From contig DAJPGA010000001.1 of assembly GCA_025992895.1 (NCBI GenBank), positions 817,001 to 881,000 on the forward strand: a stretch of DNA of 64,000 nucleotides, given 5' to 3'. The notes under the pieces were generated by a model, which did no database searches, was not told where the DNA came from, and saw only the letters and a program-made list of their open reading frames with translations. Below, piece after piece: positions 44,740 to 53,992 of this stretch. How positions within the stretch are numbered: the first letter of the stretch is position 1; every line of letters begins with the position of its first letter. The DNA is from Veillonellaceae bacterium. Lineage in GTDB: Bacteria > Bacillota > Negativicutes > Veillonellales > Dialisteraceae. The position numbers and the translations under genes were made by a program.

Positions 44740-46287
44740 ATGATCGAAACCAATGATAGTGAATTCCTTAGCAGGATTGAAGACAAAGCCCTTCTCTCCA
44801 AGGTCTGCGACGGCAAGACAGCTGCTGCAATGATCAGCGCAGGGGATATCATCGGTATTTCCGGATTTACGCCATGCGGCTATCCGAAAATTACAATGCA
44901 TGAACTCGCAGAACGCATGAAAGAAACCCCATTCCAGGTAGATATCTGGACCGGCGCTTCCACAGGTTCCCAGATCGACACCGAACTGGTTGCTGTAAAC
45001 GGCGTTAGAAACCGTATGCCATACCAGACAAACGCTAACCTGAGAAAAGCAATCAACGCAGGCAAAGTCAACTACTACGATCTGCACCTGTCTCATGTAG
45101 CACAGCAGGTTCGCGCTGGCTTCTTCACCAACGTTAAAGGCGAACGCGTAACCGGCCCGGATTTCGCAGTCGTTGAAGCATGCAAGATCGGACCGAACGG
45201 CGAAATCTACCCGACAACCGCTATCGGCAACTCTCCGGTATATGTAGACACCGCTAAGAAAGTCATTGTCGAAGTCAACACCACTCAGCCACTCGGCCTC
45301 GTAGGCATGGCTGATATTTACATGCGCAAGAACCCGCCGCATTGCGAACCGATTCCGATTCTCCACGCTGGCGATCGTATCGGCACACCGTACATCAAAT
45401 GCGATCCGTCCAAGATCGTAGCTGTTGTTCCTTGCGACATGCCAGACGTAACCCGTGCACTGGCTCCGCTCGATGACGACGCAGAAGCAATGGGCAACAA
45501 CCTGGTAGAATTCCTGACAAACGAAGTTAAACAGGGCAGACTTCCGGAAAACCTGCTTCCGCTGCAGTCTGGCGTAGGCAACGTTGCTAACGCAGTTATC
45601 CACGGCCTCGTTGAATCCCAGTTCAAGAACCTGTCCGTATACACCGAAGTTATTCAGGATGGTATGTTCGACCTGATCGACAGAGACAAGATCGACATGA
45701 TTTCCGGTACTTCCCTGTCTCCATCTCCGGAAGGCCTGAAACGCTTCTATGACAACATCGAAAAATACAACAAGAAGATCGTTCTGCGTCCGCAGGAAAT
45801 CTCCAACAACGGTGAAGTTGTTCGTCGTATCGGCGTTATCGGCATGAACACCGCTCTTGAAATGGATATTTACGGCCACGTAAACTCCACCCATGTAACA
45901 GGCACCAAGCTGATGAACGGTATCGGCGGTTCCGGCGACTTCGCTCGTAACGCATTCCTGTCCTGCTTCTTCTGCCACAGCTCCGCTAAGGGCGGCAAGA
46001 TCTCCGCAGTTGTTCCGATGTGCTCCCATGTTGATCACACCGAACATGATACCCATGTATTCATCTCTGAACAGGGCGTCGCAGATGTTCGCGGCCTGAG
46101 CCCGAAAGAAAGAGCAAAGGTTATCATCAACAACGTTGCTCATCCGTCCTTCAGAGATCAGCTCATGGACTACTATGAAAGAGCAGTTGCTGCATGCGGC
46201 CACAGCCAGACCCCGCACATTCTTCCGGAAGCTTTCAAATTCCATGAAAGCCTGGCAGAAACCGGCGATATGCACTTCAAGAAATAA
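44740..46287 (+). CDS. Succinyl-CoA:acetate/propionate CoA-transferase (acetyl-CoA hydrolase family)
   Basis: 515 aa. Cat1/ScpC-type CoA transferase with an N-terminal ISGFTPCGYPK segment, the catalytic Glu region NTALEMDIYGHVNSTH, and GIGGSGDFARNAFLS for CoA binding. It would move CoA from propionyl- or acetyl-CoA to succinate, feeding succinyl-CoA to the mutase just downstream and releasing propionate. The start at 44740 lies 10 nt from GGGAGG; ATG 44731 is too close. It is followed by its own gap and a new promoter before the mutase. Confidence 0.87.
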   Translation: MIETNDSEFLSRIEDKALLSKVCDGKTAAAMISAGDIIGISGFTPCGYPKITMHELAERMKETPFQVDIWTGASTGSQIDTELVAVNGVRNRMPYQTNANLRKAINAGKVNYYDLHLSHVAQQVRAGFFTNVKGERVTGPDFAVVEACKIGPNGEIYPTTAIGNSPVYVDTAKKVIVEVNTTQPLGLVGMADIYMRKNPPHCEPIPILHAGDRIGTPYIKCDPSKIVAVVPCDMPDVTRALAPLDDDAEAMGNNLVEFLTNEVKQGRLPENLLPLQSGVGNVANAVIHGLVESQFKNLSVYTEVIQDGMFDLIDRDKIDMISGTSLSPSPEGLKRFYDNIEKYNKKIVLRPQEISNNGEVVRRIGVIGMNTALEMDIYGHVNSTHVTGTKLMNGIGGSGDFARNAFLSCFFCHSSAKGGKISAVVPMCSHVDHTEHDTHVFISEQGVADVRGLSPKERAKVIINNVAHPSFRDQLMDYYERAVAACGHSQTPHILPEAFKFHESLAETGDMHFKK

Positions 46288-46315
46288 TTTAGTGCTGTAT
46301 TAAAATTTTTAATGC

Positions 46316-46343
46316 TTTACAAATAAACTCAGTACGGTATAAT
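46316..46343 (+). promoter_or_regulatory. Promoter of the mutase-decarboxylase operon
   Basis: TTTACA (46316-46321), 16-bp spacer, TATAAT (46338-46343). A 240-nt leader follows before the mutase start; no riboswitch core was recognised in it. A 64-codon ORF in the leader (46383-46577) has no supporting family. Confidence 0.72.
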
Positions 46344-46581
46344 AATCTATGATGATGACTGCCCATTGACAGTGTCATATACATGGGTTTCGCAAGTGTC
46401 CTGAAACCGCTGCAAGAAGACCTTAAAAGCGCTGCAGCGGGGAAGGCGTTGCGGGCCCTGGATCGGAAAGAAGTTCCCTTAGAAAACAGTGAGAAGAGCA
46501 TAAAGACGCCACCGCTGATAAATGATGGGAAGTTTTTTCCCAGAAGTTACTTACTTACTTTTTTAGGAGGAAGATGAACTC

Positions 46582-48228
46582 ATGTCTAACGAATCCCTGA
46601 AAGCTAAACTTGATGCCTACAATGCAGAATATGCAAAACAGACGGCAAAACATCCGGAAAGAGTTGGTCTTAAACATAAGAACCTGTACACACCACTCGA
46701 TCTTGAAGGTTTTGATTATGAAAGAGACCTCGGTTTCCCGGGCGAATATCCATACACCCGTGGCGTACAGCCGACCATGTATCGTGGCCGTCTCTGGACC
46801 ATGCGTATGTATGCAGGCTTCGCAACCGCTGAAGAATCCAACAAACGTTATCGTTACCTGATTGCTAACGGCGGATCTGGTCTGTCCGTAGCATTCGACC
46901 TTCCAACCCAGATCGGCTATGACTCCGATGATAAGATGGCTGAAGGCGAAGTTGGTAAAGTAGGCGTTGCTATTGATACACTGAAAGATATGGAAATCCT
47001 GTTCGATCAGATCGACCTGGGCAAAGTTTCCACATCCATGACCATCAACGCACCGGCATCCGTTCTGCTCGCTATGTACATTGCAGTTGCTGAAAAACAG
47101 GGCGTTCCTGCTTCCGCACTCCGCGGCACAATTCAGAACGATATTCTGAAGGAATACTCCGCTCGCGGCACCTACATTTTCCCGGTTAAACCATCCATGC
47201 GTTTAATCACCAACATTTTTGAATACTGCTCCAAGAACGTTCCGAAGTGGAACACCATCTCCATTTCCGGTTACCACATCCGTGAAGCTGGTTCCACCGC
47301 TGCTCAGGAAATCGCATTCACCATCGCTGATGGTATTGCTTACATCGAAGCAGCTCTGAAAGCTGGCATGCACATCGATGATTTCGCTCCGCGTCTGTCC
47401 TTCTTCTGGAATGCACACAACAACGTACTCGAAGAAGTCGCTAAATTCCGCGCTTCCCGTCGTCTGTGGGCTACAATCCTGAGAGAAAGATTCCACGCTG
47501 AAAACCCGAAATCCATGAAACTGCGTTTCCACACCCAGACCGCAGGCTCCATGCTGACAGCTCAGCAGCCAAACAACAACATCGTTCGTGTTGCTCTGCA
47601 GACAGCAGCAGCTGTTATGGGCGGAACACAGTCCCTGCACACCAACTCCCGTGATGAAGCTCTGGCTCTGCCAACCACTGAATCCGTAACCATCGCTCTG
47701 CGTACACAGCAGATCGTTGCTTATGAATCCGGCCTGGCTGATGTAGTTGATCCGCTCGGCGGCTCCTACTATGTTGAAGCTATGACCAATGCTATCGAAG
47801 CTGAAGCTAAAGAATACATCAGAAAGATCGATGAAATGGGCGGCGCTGTAGAAGCTATTGATAAAGGCTACATCCAGAAGGAAATTCAGGACTCCGCTTA
47901 TGCTTGGCAGATGGCTGTTGAATCCGGCGAAAAGACAATCGTTGGCGTCAACAAGTTCACAATGGAAGAACCACCGGTTGAAGGCCTGCTGAAGGTTGAT
48001 GCATCCGCTGGTGAATTCCAGAAGAAGAAACTGGCTAAAGTTAAGGCAGATCGTGATAATGCAAAGGTTCAGGAAGAACTGAAGAAGCTGGAAGTTGCAG
48101 CTGCTGATGAAGACACCAACCTGATGCCAGTTATTCTCGACTGCGTACGTGCTTATTGCTCCCTCGGCGAAATCTGCGGAGTACTCCGTAAGGTATTCGG
48201 CGAATACAAACCGCACAACACACTTTAA
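46582..48228 (+). CDS. Methylmalonyl-CoA mutase, substrate-binding subunit (split type)
   Basis: 548 aa, the TIM-barrel acyl-CoA mutase domain only. Family motifs include [37 protein letters not shown], and [15 protein letters not shown]. It interconverts succinyl-CoA and methylmalonyl-CoA once paired with the 131-aa cobalamin subunit encoded 37 bp downstream. The residue pattern [11 protein letters not shown] matches methylmalonyl-CoA rather than isobutyryl-CoA mutases, though this discrimination is modest. AGGAGG precedes the ATG. Separate mutase and B12 subunits are the arrangement also seen in archaea and some Negativicutes. Confidence 0.9.
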   Translation: MSNESLKAKLDAYNAEYAKQTAKHPERVGLKHKNLYTPLDLEGFDYERDLGFPGEYPYTRGVQPTMYRGRLWTMRMYAGFATAEESNKRYRYLIANGGSGLSVAFDLPTQIGYDSDDKMAEGEVGKVGVAIDTLKDMEILFDQIDLGKVSTSMTINAPASVLLAMYIAVAEKQGVPASALRGTIQNDILKEYSARGTYIFPVKPSMRLITNIFEYCSKNVPKWNTISISGYHIREAGSTAAQEIAFTIADGIAYIEAALKAGMHIDDFAPRLSFFWNAHNNVLEEVAKFRASRRLWATILRERFHAENPKSMKLRFHTQTAGSMLTAQQPNNNIVRVALQTAAAVMGGTQSLHTNSRDEALALPTTESVTIALRTQQIVAYESGLADVVDPLGGSYYVEAMTNAIEAEAKEYIRKIDEMGGAVEAIDKGYIQKEIQDSAYAWQMAVESGEKTIVGVNKFTMEEPPVEGLLKVDASAGEFQKKKLAKVKADRDNAKVQEELKKLEVAAADEDTNLMPVILDCVRAYCSLGEICGVLRKVFGEYKPHNTL

Positions 48229-48264
48229 TTAGATAATCGGAAATAGTTCTGGAGGTAATTAACA

Positions 48265-48660
48265 ATGGCAGAAAAACGTATCAGAGTACTCGTAGCTAAA
48301 CCGGGTCTTGATGGACATGATCGCGGCGCAAAGGTTATTGCCCGTGCACTCCGTGATGCAGGCATGGAAGTTATTTACACAGGTCTTCGCCAGACCGTTG
48401 AACAGATCGTTGAAGCAGCTGACGCAGAAGACGTTGATGTAGTAGCACTGTCCCTGCTGTCCGGCGCTCACAACACACTGTTCCCGGAAGTTGTCAAAGC
48501 TCTCGAAGCTAAAGGTATGGGCGACGTACTCGTTATCGGCGGCGGCGTAATTCCGGCTGCTGATATCCCAGGTCTGGAAAAAGCAGGCGTAAAGGCAATC
48601 TTCACACCTGGCACACCAACCAAGGAAGTTATTGACTTCATCAAAGCAAACGTAAAATAA
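48265..48660 (+). CDS. Methylmalonyl-CoA mutase, cobalamin-binding subunit
   Basis: 131 aa. The B12 fold with the base-off His ligand in [14 protein letters not shown] (DxHxxG), followed by LSLLSGAH (SxL) and VIGGGVIP (GG), all three cobalamin motifs. It carries adenosylcobalamin for the 548-aa subunit. AGGAGG-like site (TGGAGG) before the ATG. Confidence 0.93.
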   Translation: MAEKRIRVLVAKPGLDGHDRGAKVIARALRDAGMEVIYTGLRQTVEQIVEAADAEDVDVVALSLLSGAHNTLFPEVVKALEAKGMGDVLVIGGGVIPAADIPGLEKAGVKAIFTPGTPTKEVIDFIKANVK

Positions 48661-48705
48661 GCTTTTAGACTACCACTGGCGGTTTATAAGTGTAATTTAG
48701 CTGTC

Positions 48706-48738
48706 AAAGGGCTGGGTAGGGTACACTCTCAGCCCTTT
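48706..48738 (+). other. Intercistronic hairpin between the B12 subunit and meaB
   Basis: AAAGGGCTG pairs exactly with CAGCCCTTT around a 15-nt loop. There is no T-run, so it is more likely an RNA-processing or stability element, or a weak terminator lowering meaB expression. Confidence 0.6.
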
Positions 48739-48786
48739 ACAACTATTTATTTCTCTAGATTTACTCCTCGAAAAGGCGGTGTATCC

Positions 48787-49725
48787 ATGGAATTTTCTAT
48801 GAAAGATTTTTGGAATGGAAATAGACGCGCCTTAGCGAGAGCAATTACCATCGTTGAAGACGAACGTGATGGCTTTGAAGATATCATGAAAGATATCTAT
48901 CACCATACCGGTCGTGCTCAGGTCATCGGTATCACTGGTGCGCCTGGTGCGGGTAAGAGCACACTGTCTGATGCCCTCATAAAGCAGTATCGCAAACAGG
49001 GTAAAACAGTAGGCATCGTCGCTGTCGATCCTACCAGTCCGTTCTCGGGCGGCGCCATTCTTGGCGACCGTATTCGTATGAACGACCTGACGTTGGATAA
49101 GGGTGTTTATATCCGTAGTATGGGTACACGCGGCAGTCTCGGGGGTTTGTCCCGCAAGACCGCAGATGCGGTTAAACTGATGGATGCTTTCGGTCTCGAT
49201 GTTATTTTCATCGAAACAGTAGGCGTAGGACAGTCCGAAGTCGATATCGTTAAGAATGCGGATACCACACTTGTTGTGCTCGTACCCGGACTTGGCGACG
49301 ATATTCAGGCAATCAAGGCTGGTATCCTTGAAATCGGTGACGTATTTGTCATCAATAAATGTGATCGCGACGGCGCAGATCGTTTGAATGTTGAGATCGA
49401 AATGATGCTCGATCTGGGCGAAGCTCAGAACTGGCGTCCACCGATCGAAAGAACGATCGCGAACAAAGACCAGGGTGTAGAAGATGTAGTAGCAGCTCTG
49501 GGTGATCATAGGAAGTATCTCGAAGAATCCGGCTTGCTGGAAGAACGCAGACGCGAACGCGCACGCAGCGAGATACTCGAAATGATTCACGACCGCATTT
49601 CCCGTCATATTGAAGAAAATGTCTCCAAGACGGGTGAATTCAATGGCTACGTGGAAGACGTATTTGAAAGGAAAACTGATCCATTCACTGTCGTCGATTC
49701 CATCGTGGACAAAATATTCAAATAA
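48787..49725 (+). CDS. meaB: MeaB-type GTPase chaperone of methylmalonyl-CoA mutase
   Basis: 312 aa. G1 is GAPGAGKSTLSDAL (about residue 52), G3-type DVIFIETVGVGQSE and G4 NKCD. MeaB/ArgK proteins load and protect adenosylcobalamin in the mutase. It serves the split mutase encoded upstream; a second, longer meaB goes with mutAB at 58.8 kb. Start after GGCGGTG. Confidence 0.92.
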   Translation: MEFSMKDFWNGNRRALARAITIVEDERDGFEDIMKDIYHHTGRAQVIGITGAPGAGKSTLSDALIKQYRKQGKTVGIVAVDPTSPFSGGAILGDRIRMNDLTLDKGVYIRSMGTRGSLGGLSRKTADAVKLMDAFGLDVIFIETVGVGQSEVDIVKNADTTLVVLVPGLGDDIQAIKAGILEIGDVFVINKCDRDGADRLNVEIEMMLDLGEAQNWRPPIERTIANKDQGVEDVVAALGDHRKYLEESGLLEERRRERARSEILEMIHDRISRHIEENVSKTGEFNGYVEDVFERKTDPFTVVDSIVDKIFK

Positions 49726-49745
49726 TTTATAAAGGAGGAGTTATT

Positions 49746-50198
49746 ATGGCATTCAAAGTTTTGTGTGTCGATCATGTAGGCGTAGCTGTTAAAGACCTGG
49801 CTCTTATTAAACAGCAGATGAAAGACATTCTGGGACTGGATCCATCCCTGCCGGATGAAACCGTTGAAGATCAGCATGTAACAACAAGCTTCTTCAAACC
49901 ATCTCCGCAGACCGAAGCTTGCGAACTCGAATTCCTGGGTTCCACAACTCCGGATGGCCCGATCGCTCGTTTCATTGAAAAATCCAACGGCGGCAAGAAC
50001 GGCTTCCAGCATGTTGCTCTTCGTGTTGACGACATCGAAGCATGCCTCGCAGATCTGCAGGCTAAAGAAGTTCCGCTCATCGACAAGAAATGGCGTGTCG
50101 GTGCAGGCGGCTGTCACATCGCATTCTTGCATCCAAAGGCTACCGGCCTTCTGCTTGAACTGACAGAACGCCCTGGCGGCCCGTCCTTCAATAAATAA
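49746..50198 (+). CDS. mce: Methylmalonyl-CoA epimerase
   Basis: 150 aa, VOC fold. Metal ligands can be placed at His10 (VDHVGVAV), a Gln/His near 43, His in FQHVALRVDD and Glu in LLELTERP. It converts (R)- to (S)-methylmalonyl-CoA, linking mutase and decarboxylase. AAAGGAGG before the ATG; 20 bp after meaB. Confidence 0.93.
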   Translation: MAFKVLCVDHVGVAVKDLALIKQQMKDILGLDPSLPDETVEDQHVTTSFFKPSPQTEACELEFLGSTTPDGPIARFIEKSNGGKNGFQHVALRVDDIEACLADLQAKEVPLIDKKWRVGAGGCHIAFLHPKATGLLLELTERPGGPSFNK

Positions 50199-50213
50199 GT
50201 TGAATGATGGCAA

Positions 50214-50254
50214 ATGATTCGCCCGTTTTGGGCGAGTCATCCCCCTTGCGGGGG
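50214..50254 (+). other. Two adjacent intercistronic hairpins before mmdA
   Basis: ATGATTCGCCC/GGGCGAGTCAT (50214-50240) followed at once by CCCCC-TTGC-GGGGG (50241-50254). No T-run follows. They probably set relative expression of mce and mmdA by processing or partial termination. Confidence 0.6.
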
Positions 50255-50280
50255 ACCCTAATATTTTTGGAGGTGTAAGA

Positions 50281-51810
50281 ATGGCAACTGTTGAAGAAAG
50301 AATTGAACTTCTCCATAAGAACCTCGCTCATGTTGAGGCTATGGGTGGCGAAAAACGTGTTGAAAAACAGCATGCAAAAGGCAAACTGACCGCTCGTGAA
50401 AGACTCGCTCTTCTGTTTGATGAAGGCACTTTCGTTGAAGTCAATGCCCTCGTAAAATCCCGCTGCCACAACTTCGGCCAGGAAAAGAAAGATCTCCCGG
50501 GCGAAGGCGTTGTAACAGGTTACGGCACTGTTGATGGAAGATTGGTATTTGCATTCGCTCAGGACTTCACCGTTGAAGGCGGCTCCCTTGGTGAAATGCA
50601 CGCTGCAAAGATCGTTCACGTAAATGAACTGGCTCTCAAAGTCGGTGCACCTTGCGTAGGCCTGAACGATTCCGGCGGAGCTCGTATTCAGGAAGCTGTC
50701 GATGCCCTCTCCGGCTACGGCAAGATTTTCTGGTGCAACACCATCGCTTCCGGCGTAATCCCGCAGATTTCTGCAATCATGGGACCATCCGCAGGCGGCG
50801 CTGTTTACTCCCCGGCTCTGACCGACTTCATTTACATGGTTAAGAAAACATCCCAGATGTTCCTGACCGGCCCGGCTGTCGTTGAATCCGTCACCGGCGA
50901 AAAGATCACCGCTGAAGCACTCGGCGGCGCTATGACCCATAACCGTACATCCGGCGTAGCTCAGTTCGCAGCTGAAAACGACGAAGACTGCATTAAACAG
51001 ATTCGTTACCTGCTCAGCTTCCTCCCGAGCAACAACATGGAAGACGCTCCGATCGTAGAAACCGGAGACGATCCGACCAGAACTGATCCAGCTCTGGACA
51101 CCATTATGCCGGAAAGCTCCAATGCACCGTACAATATGTATGATGTACTGAAATCCATTGTTGATAATGGCGAATACTACGATGTAGCTAAGGAATTCGC
51201 AAAGAACATCATCACCTGCTTCGCTCGTATGGACGGACAGACTGTTGGTATCATTGCTAACCAGCCAGCATTCATGGCAGGCTGCCTTGACTACAACGCA
51301 TCCGATAAAGCAGCTCGCTTCATTCGTTTCTGCGACTGCTTCAACATTCCGGTTCTGAACGTTGTCGACGTTCCTGGCTTCCTGCCTGGCAAACAGCAGG
51401 AATATGCCGGCGTAATTCGTCACGGCGCTAAGATGCTGTTCGCATACTGCGAAGCTACAGTTCCGAAGATCACCATGATTCTGCGTAAAGCTTACGGCGG
51501 CTCCTACATCGCTATGTGCTCCCGTGAACAGGGCGCTGACCAGGTATTTGCTTGGCCAACCGCTGAAATCGCAGTTATGGGACCTGCAGGCGCAGCTAAC
51601 ATCATCTTCAAGAAAGACCCGAACAAAGAAGAACGCACAAAGGAATATGTCGAGGAATTCGCTACTCCTTACAAAGCTGCAGAACGTGGCTATGTAGATG
51701 CAGTAATCGATCCAAGAAATACCCGCCCAACAATCATCAATGCACTGAAGATGCTTGCTTCCAAGCACGAAGTACATCCGGCAAAGAAACACGGAAACAT
51801 TCCGCTCTAA
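50281..51810 (+). CDS. mmdA: Methylmalonyl-CoA decarboxylase alpha subunit (carboxyltransferase)
   Basis: 509 aa. Carboxyl-transferase domains N and C with the acyl-CoA/carboxybiotin oxyanion motifs NDSGGARIQEAVDALSGYG and IMGPSAGGAVYSPAL, and the second half DVPGFLPGKQQE and KAYGGSYIAM. It moves CO2 from (S)-methylmalonyl-CoA to biotin on MmdC. In Na+-pumping decarboxylases the carboxybiotin is then decarboxylated by membrane MmdB, which is not seen nearby. TTGGAGG before the ATG. Confidence 0.93.
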   Translation: MATVEERIELLHKNLAHVEAMGGEKRVEKQHAKGKLTARERLALLFDEGTFVEVNALVKSRCHNFGQEKKDLPGEGVVTGYGTVDGRLVFAFAQDFTVEGGSLGEMHAAKIVHVNELALKVGAPCVGLNDSGGARIQEAVDALSGYGKIFWCNTIASGVIPQISAIMGPSAGGAVYSPALTDFIYMVKKTSQMFLTGPAVVESVTGEKITAEALGGAMTHNRTSGVAQFAAENDEDCIKQIRYLLSFLPSNNMEDAPIVETGDDPTRTDPALDTIMPESSNAPYNMYDVLKSIVDNGEYYDVAKEFAKNIITCFARMDGQTVGIIANQPAFMAGCLDYNASDKAARFIRFCDCFNIPVLNVVDVPGFLPGKQQEYAGVIRHGAKMLFAYCEATVPKITMILRKAYGGSYIAMCSREQGADQVFAWPTAEIAVMGPAGAANIIFKKDPNKEERTKEYVEEFATPYKAAERGYVDAVIDPRNTRPTIINALKMLASKHEVHPAKKHGNIPL

Positions 51811-51851
51811 TATTTGCCGCTTAAATCTCTATATTGAAAGGATGGGTACAG

Positions 51852-52169
51852 ATGGATAACAGTACAGTTATGTATATCGCGGTTTTTGCTGCTATCGTTG
51901 CAGTAATTGCCCTGATCATGATCTGGCAGGTACGTTCATCTCTCAATCAGTCCGCAGCACCGGCACCAGCTCCTAAAAAGGCAGCAGCTCCAGCAGCAAG
52001 AGCAGCAGCTCCTGCAGCAGCAGCTAACAATGGTGCAGTCGTAGCAGCTATCGCTGCTGCTATCGTTGCTATGGGTGGCGGCGAAATCGTCTCCATCCGC
52101 CCGGCAGCTAGACCTGGCTGGACTTCCGCAGCTCGCATTGCGGGCGTTTCCGGCAACCAGCAGTTCTAA
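51852..52169 (+). CDS. mmdD: Methylmalonyl-CoA decarboxylase delta subunit (OadG-like)
   Basis: 105 aa. One N-terminal membrane helix (VMYIAVFAAIVAVIALIMIW), an Ala/Pro-rich linker, then VVAAIAAAIVAMGG and the C-terminal SIRPAARPGWTSAARIAG conserved in MmdD/MmdE. It anchors and assembles the complex. The start at 51852 is preferred (AAAGGATGG upstream); TTG 51834 would add six residues. Confidence 0.85.
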   Translation: MDNSTVMYIAVFAAIVAVIALIMIWQVRSSLNQSAAPAPAPKKAAAPAARAAAPAAAANNGAVVAAIAAAIVAMGGGEIVSIRPAARPGWTSAARIAGVSGNQQF

Positions 52170-52207
52170 TTGAAAGTTGAAAGTACAATCATTTAGGAGG
52201 AAAGACA

Positions 52208-52576
52208 ATGAGAAAATTTACTGTAACAGTTAACGGCCAGGATTACGATGTAGTAGTTAAAGACGGCGGCGCTGCAGCAGCAGCTCCGGCTCCGGCAGCA
52301 GCTCCAGCTCCGGCTCCGGCTCCGGCTCCAGCTCCGGCTCCGGCAGCAGCTCCTGCAGGTGCAGGCGAATCCGTAGAAGCTCCAATGCCTGGTAAAGTCA
52401 TCCGCATCAACAAACATGTTGGTGACGCAGTAGCAGCAGGCGATGAAGTCCTCGTACTCGAAGCTATGAAGATGGGCAACCCGATCATGGCTCCATGCGA
52501 TGGCAAGATCACCTCTATGCAGGCTCAGGAAGGCCAGTCCGTACAGGGCGGCGATCCGCTGTTCACCGTTGGCTAA
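52208..52576 (+). CDS. mmdC: Methylmalonyl-CoA decarboxylase gamma subunit, biotin carrier
   Basis: 122 aa. N-terminal strand-rich start (RKFTVTVNGQDYDVVV), a flexible Ala/Pro linker of about 32 residues, and a biotinyl domain with the EAMKMGNP site whose Lys carries biotin. AGGAGG before the ATG. It is the last gene of the operon; a strong terminator follows. Confidence 0.93.
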   Translation: MRKFTVTVNGQDYDVVVKDGGAAAAAPAPAAAPAPAPAPAPAPAPAAAPAGAGESVEAPMPGKVIRINKHVGDAVAAGDEVLVLEAMKMGNPIMAPCDGKITSMQAQEGQSVQGGDPLFTVG

Positions 52577-52608
52577 TATTGGCTTAATGAACATCGCTTA
52601 ATCTAAAA

Positions 52609-52637
52609 GGGCAGTGCTTCGGCACTGCTCTTTTTTT
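52609..52637 (+). terminator. Terminator of the mutase-decarboxylase operon
   Basis: GGGCAGTGC-TTCG-GCACTGCTC with T7; a UUCG-capped stem. It shows that mmdB is not part of this transcript. Confidence 0.93.
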
Positions 52638-52662
52638 ATGCCCGGCTTACCGTGGGGTGTGA

Positions 52663-52783
52663 TAGGCTATACGACATTTCGTGGTGATTTTATGGTCGAT
52701 GAGGCGCGTATTTAGGCTTATAGGACATTTCGTGTTGGTTTTAATGCCGATGGAACCCGTATTTATCGGGATCCATCGGCATT
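52663..52783. repeat. Tandem imperfect 50-bp repeat ending in a long palindrome
   Basis: Units 52663-52712 and 52713-52764 share TAGGCT, GACATTTCGTG, CGATG and CGTATTT in order. The second unit continues into a 17-bp palindrome with one mismatch (52743-52759 with 52767-52783). It could be a remnant of a mobile element end. The rest of 52638-53207 shows no gene. Confidence 0.6.
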
Positions 52784-52850
52784 TTAAGATTTTCAGTAAT
52801 TCTTAAAGGGTGGACATCGCGGTAATTTAATTTGGTTCTTCTCGTTTTTG

Positions 52851-52888
52851 GGGCTGTGGCGAAATGATTCCACATTTTACAGCCTTTT
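52851..52888. terminator. Hairpin of the shared ATGATT...ACATTT family
   Basis: GGCTGTGGCGAAATGATTCC and the complementary ACATTTTACAGCC with T6 following. It lies between the plus-strand mmdC and the minus-strand B12-like gene. Confidence 0.7.
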
Positions 52889-53207
52889 TTGTCACTTAGT
52901 TATATTGCCCTCGTACTGATGACGTGAATCAATAGCTGACCAGTGTCAAGGAGTACTTATCATTTCCGTATCCGTTCACCTCGTATCACAGACATCAAGA
53001 GAAGAAGATTCATGAAACGTAAATCTGGACTGTATATTTGGGTAGAGATTTGACATAGTTGAACAAGAGAGTAAGTAGATTGCATTCCTTTCCTGGTTTT
53101 GTGGTGATTCTAAGAATGGAGCATCTCATGCTCTTTTTCAATACCTTTTATTCAGTTTTCAAATTTTCTTACATTCAAATCCACAAAGAATCCGTGATGA
53201 ATCTATG

Positions 53208-53250
53208 AAAAAAGAGTTCCCGATCGAAAGGATCAAAGGAACTCTTTTTT
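53208..53250. terminator. Terminator of the B12-binding-like gene (bidirectional)
   Basis: AAAAAAGAGTTCC (53208-53220) pairs perfectly with GGAACTCTTTTTT (53238-53250). Confidence 0.88.
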
Positions 53251-53291
53251 ATCAATGCTGTTAAATTTTTTAGATGCCGGAGAAAAACGAA

Positions 53292-53774
53292 TCAGATCTC
53301 GGCATCTTCATCTTCCTCTCTGGCCAGGAGAAGATGAAGCATAGTGATGCTGGCATTGCCCAGAGGATACGTTTCGGGGAATGCTGCGGTAACGCCATAC
53401 CTGATGAGGTGATTTTTTTCACTGTCACTGCAGTCATGGACAGCGGTCAAAATATCATCTCTTCCCATGACAGTGAGGGCCTGCATCATTTTAACCAGAA
53501 GGGCAGTTTTCCCATTGCTCCTCGAAAGATAATAAATGAAGTGTACGTCGTTATCAGATGCTGTCTGAGCAGATTCCTCTGCGCTCTGCGGGGCACCTAC
53601 ATCGACATCCCAGCCTGCGTCAGCCAGTAAGGCAGCGGCCATTTTTCTTTCTTCATGGCAGCCATCATCTTCAAGTTCCGGGATGAATACACGGGGACGG
53701 CGCCCATCGATTTCAGCAAATTTCTGACTAAGGGAAACAGATTCCATTCGGGTACTTTCATCGTTTGTCTGCAT
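53292..53774 (-). CDS. Degenerate cobalamin-binding-domain paralogue of mutase (no His ligand)
   Basis: 160 aa. It aligns along its length with the C-terminal B12 domain of MutB encoded at 56.6 kb: GRRPRVFIPEL versus [19 protein letters not shown] versus [19 protein letters not shown] versus [18 protein letters not shown] versus LGRDDIL. The DGHDRG ligand motif has become DGCHEE, and the SxL and GG motifs are also changed, so it should not bind cobalamin base-off. GGAG precedes the ATG. It is divergent from mutAB. A regulatory or assembly role is possible; a decaying duplicate is the alternative, though the frame is intact. Confidence 0.75.
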   Translation of the reverse strand: MQTNDESTRMESVSLSQKFAEIDGRRPRVFIPELEDDGCHEERKMAAALLADAGWDVDVGAPQSAEESAQTASDNDVHFIYYLSRSNGKTALLVKMMQALTVMGRDDILTAVHDCSDSEKNHLIRYGVTAAFPETYPLGNASITMLHLLLAREEDEDAEI

Positions 53775-53928
53775 CTTTTCTCCTTCTCATAACTGAATTT
53801 TTAACAAAAATTGATTTAATGATTAGCTTTAAATTATTATAATATGAGATTAGATTATTTTTCAAGAAAAATAATTCTATAATTAGAATATAAAAATATA
53901 TAATTAGAATAAAAACAAATAATATTAA

Positions 53929-53957
53929 TTGACAATTAAATAATCATGAATTATACT
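53929..53957 (+). promoter_or_regulatory. Promoter of the mutAB riboswitch transcript
   Basis: TTGACA (53929-53934), 17-bp spacer, TATACT (53952-53957), in a very AT-rich stretch. The aptamer begins 36 bp downstream. Confidence 0.87.
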
Positions 53958-53992
53958 TTAGTCATAATCTTTTAGACAATTCCATATTGACT

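Noticed and set aside
46383..46577. 64-codon ORF in the leader of the split mutase operon
   Set aside because: No ribosome site of note or recognisable family; it may be a leader peptide but there is no support.
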